This document shows, piece after piece, positions 15,455-15,527 of a DNA stretch of 15,527 nt (positions are counted from its first letter, which is position 1; the number at the start of each line of letters is the position of its first letter). The DNA is taken from the NCBI GenBank assembly GCA_031255895.1, contig JAIRRQ010000018.1, positions 1 to 15,527 on the forward strand, in the 5' to 3' direction. The DNA is from Methanocalculaceae archaeon (GTDB taxonomy: Archaea > Halobacteriota > Methanomicrobia > Methanomicrobiales > Methanocorpusculaceae). The notes below the pieces were generated by a model that was given only the letters and a program-made list of their open reading frames with translations, did no database searches and had not been told where the DNA came from. The position numbers and the translations under genes were made by a program.

Positions 15455-15527
15455 ATGGTGTCAAGAAAAAAGAAAGTTGAAGTGGATTCAGCACAGTTTT
15501 CAGAATCAGTCCTTATCGAAGAGAATA
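15455..15527 (+). CDS. rpoA2: DNA-directed RNA polymerase subunit A'' (5' end only)
   Basis: The first 24 codons of the next gene begin MVSRKKKVEVDSAQFSESVL and run off the window. It starts two bases after the rpoA1 stop, in the same direction. The assignment rests on position, because A'' follows A' in archaeal polymerase operons; the visible residues are too few and too variable to prove it. A GTG one codon later is an alternative start. Confidence 0.75.
   Translation, partial: MVSRKKKVEVDSAQFSESVLIEEN

Noticed and set aside
1..15527. CRISPR arrays, insertion sequences, integrases, attachment repeats
   Set aside because: No regularly spaced direct repeats, transposase motifs or terminal inverted repeats were seen.

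Overview
The window is archaeal and looks like a methanogen of the order Methanomicrobiales, closest in flavour to Methanocorpusculum. RNA polymerase subunit B is split into B'' and B', A is split into A' and A'', methionine adenosyltransferase is the archaeal type, and rpl30e, a KH-domain NusA-like protein and RpoH are present. Both tRNA genes lack an encoded CCA. Start sites often carry GGAGGTGATC-like ribosome-binding sites, and AT-rich intergenic regions carry TATA-like boxes. This placement is a judgement from sequence features, not a database result.

Layout. Positions 53-1456 (minus) hold a possible operon: a doubtful small ORF, an unrecognised protein with a winged-helix-like N-terminus, and mobA; the last two overlap by four bases (ATGA). 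Divergent from it is an orphan substrate-binding lipoprotein (1816-3045, plus) whose two lobes appear in swapped order. Its promoter region carries two inverted repeats. A small unknown gene (3360-3722) and the archaeal S-adenosylmethionine synthetase (4062-5279) follow. Two AT-rich inverted repeats lie upstream of the synthetase. From 5304 to 6131 there is a clearly recognisable but broken hisG, with four frame changes and two in-frame stops. Convergent to it are rpl30e and nusA (6951-6183, minus), with a structured leader upstream. A second decayed gene (7783-7296, minus), tRNA-Pro(GGG), a PsiE-like membrane protein and tRNA-Lys(UUU) come next. From 9050 to the end runs the RNA polymerase operon rpoH-rpoB2-rpoB1-rpoA1-rpoA2; the last gene is cut by the window edge.

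How it fits together. The right 6.5 kb is tightly packed core transcription machinery. In most archaea rpl30e and nusA follow rpoA2 in the same operon. Here they sit upstream of rpoH on the opposite strand, so the cluster has been rearranged. The left half is loose, AT-rich and contains at least two pseudogenes, one of them in histidine biosynthesis. That pattern suggests relaxed selection, as in a host-associated or endosymbiotic methanogen; this last step is inference.
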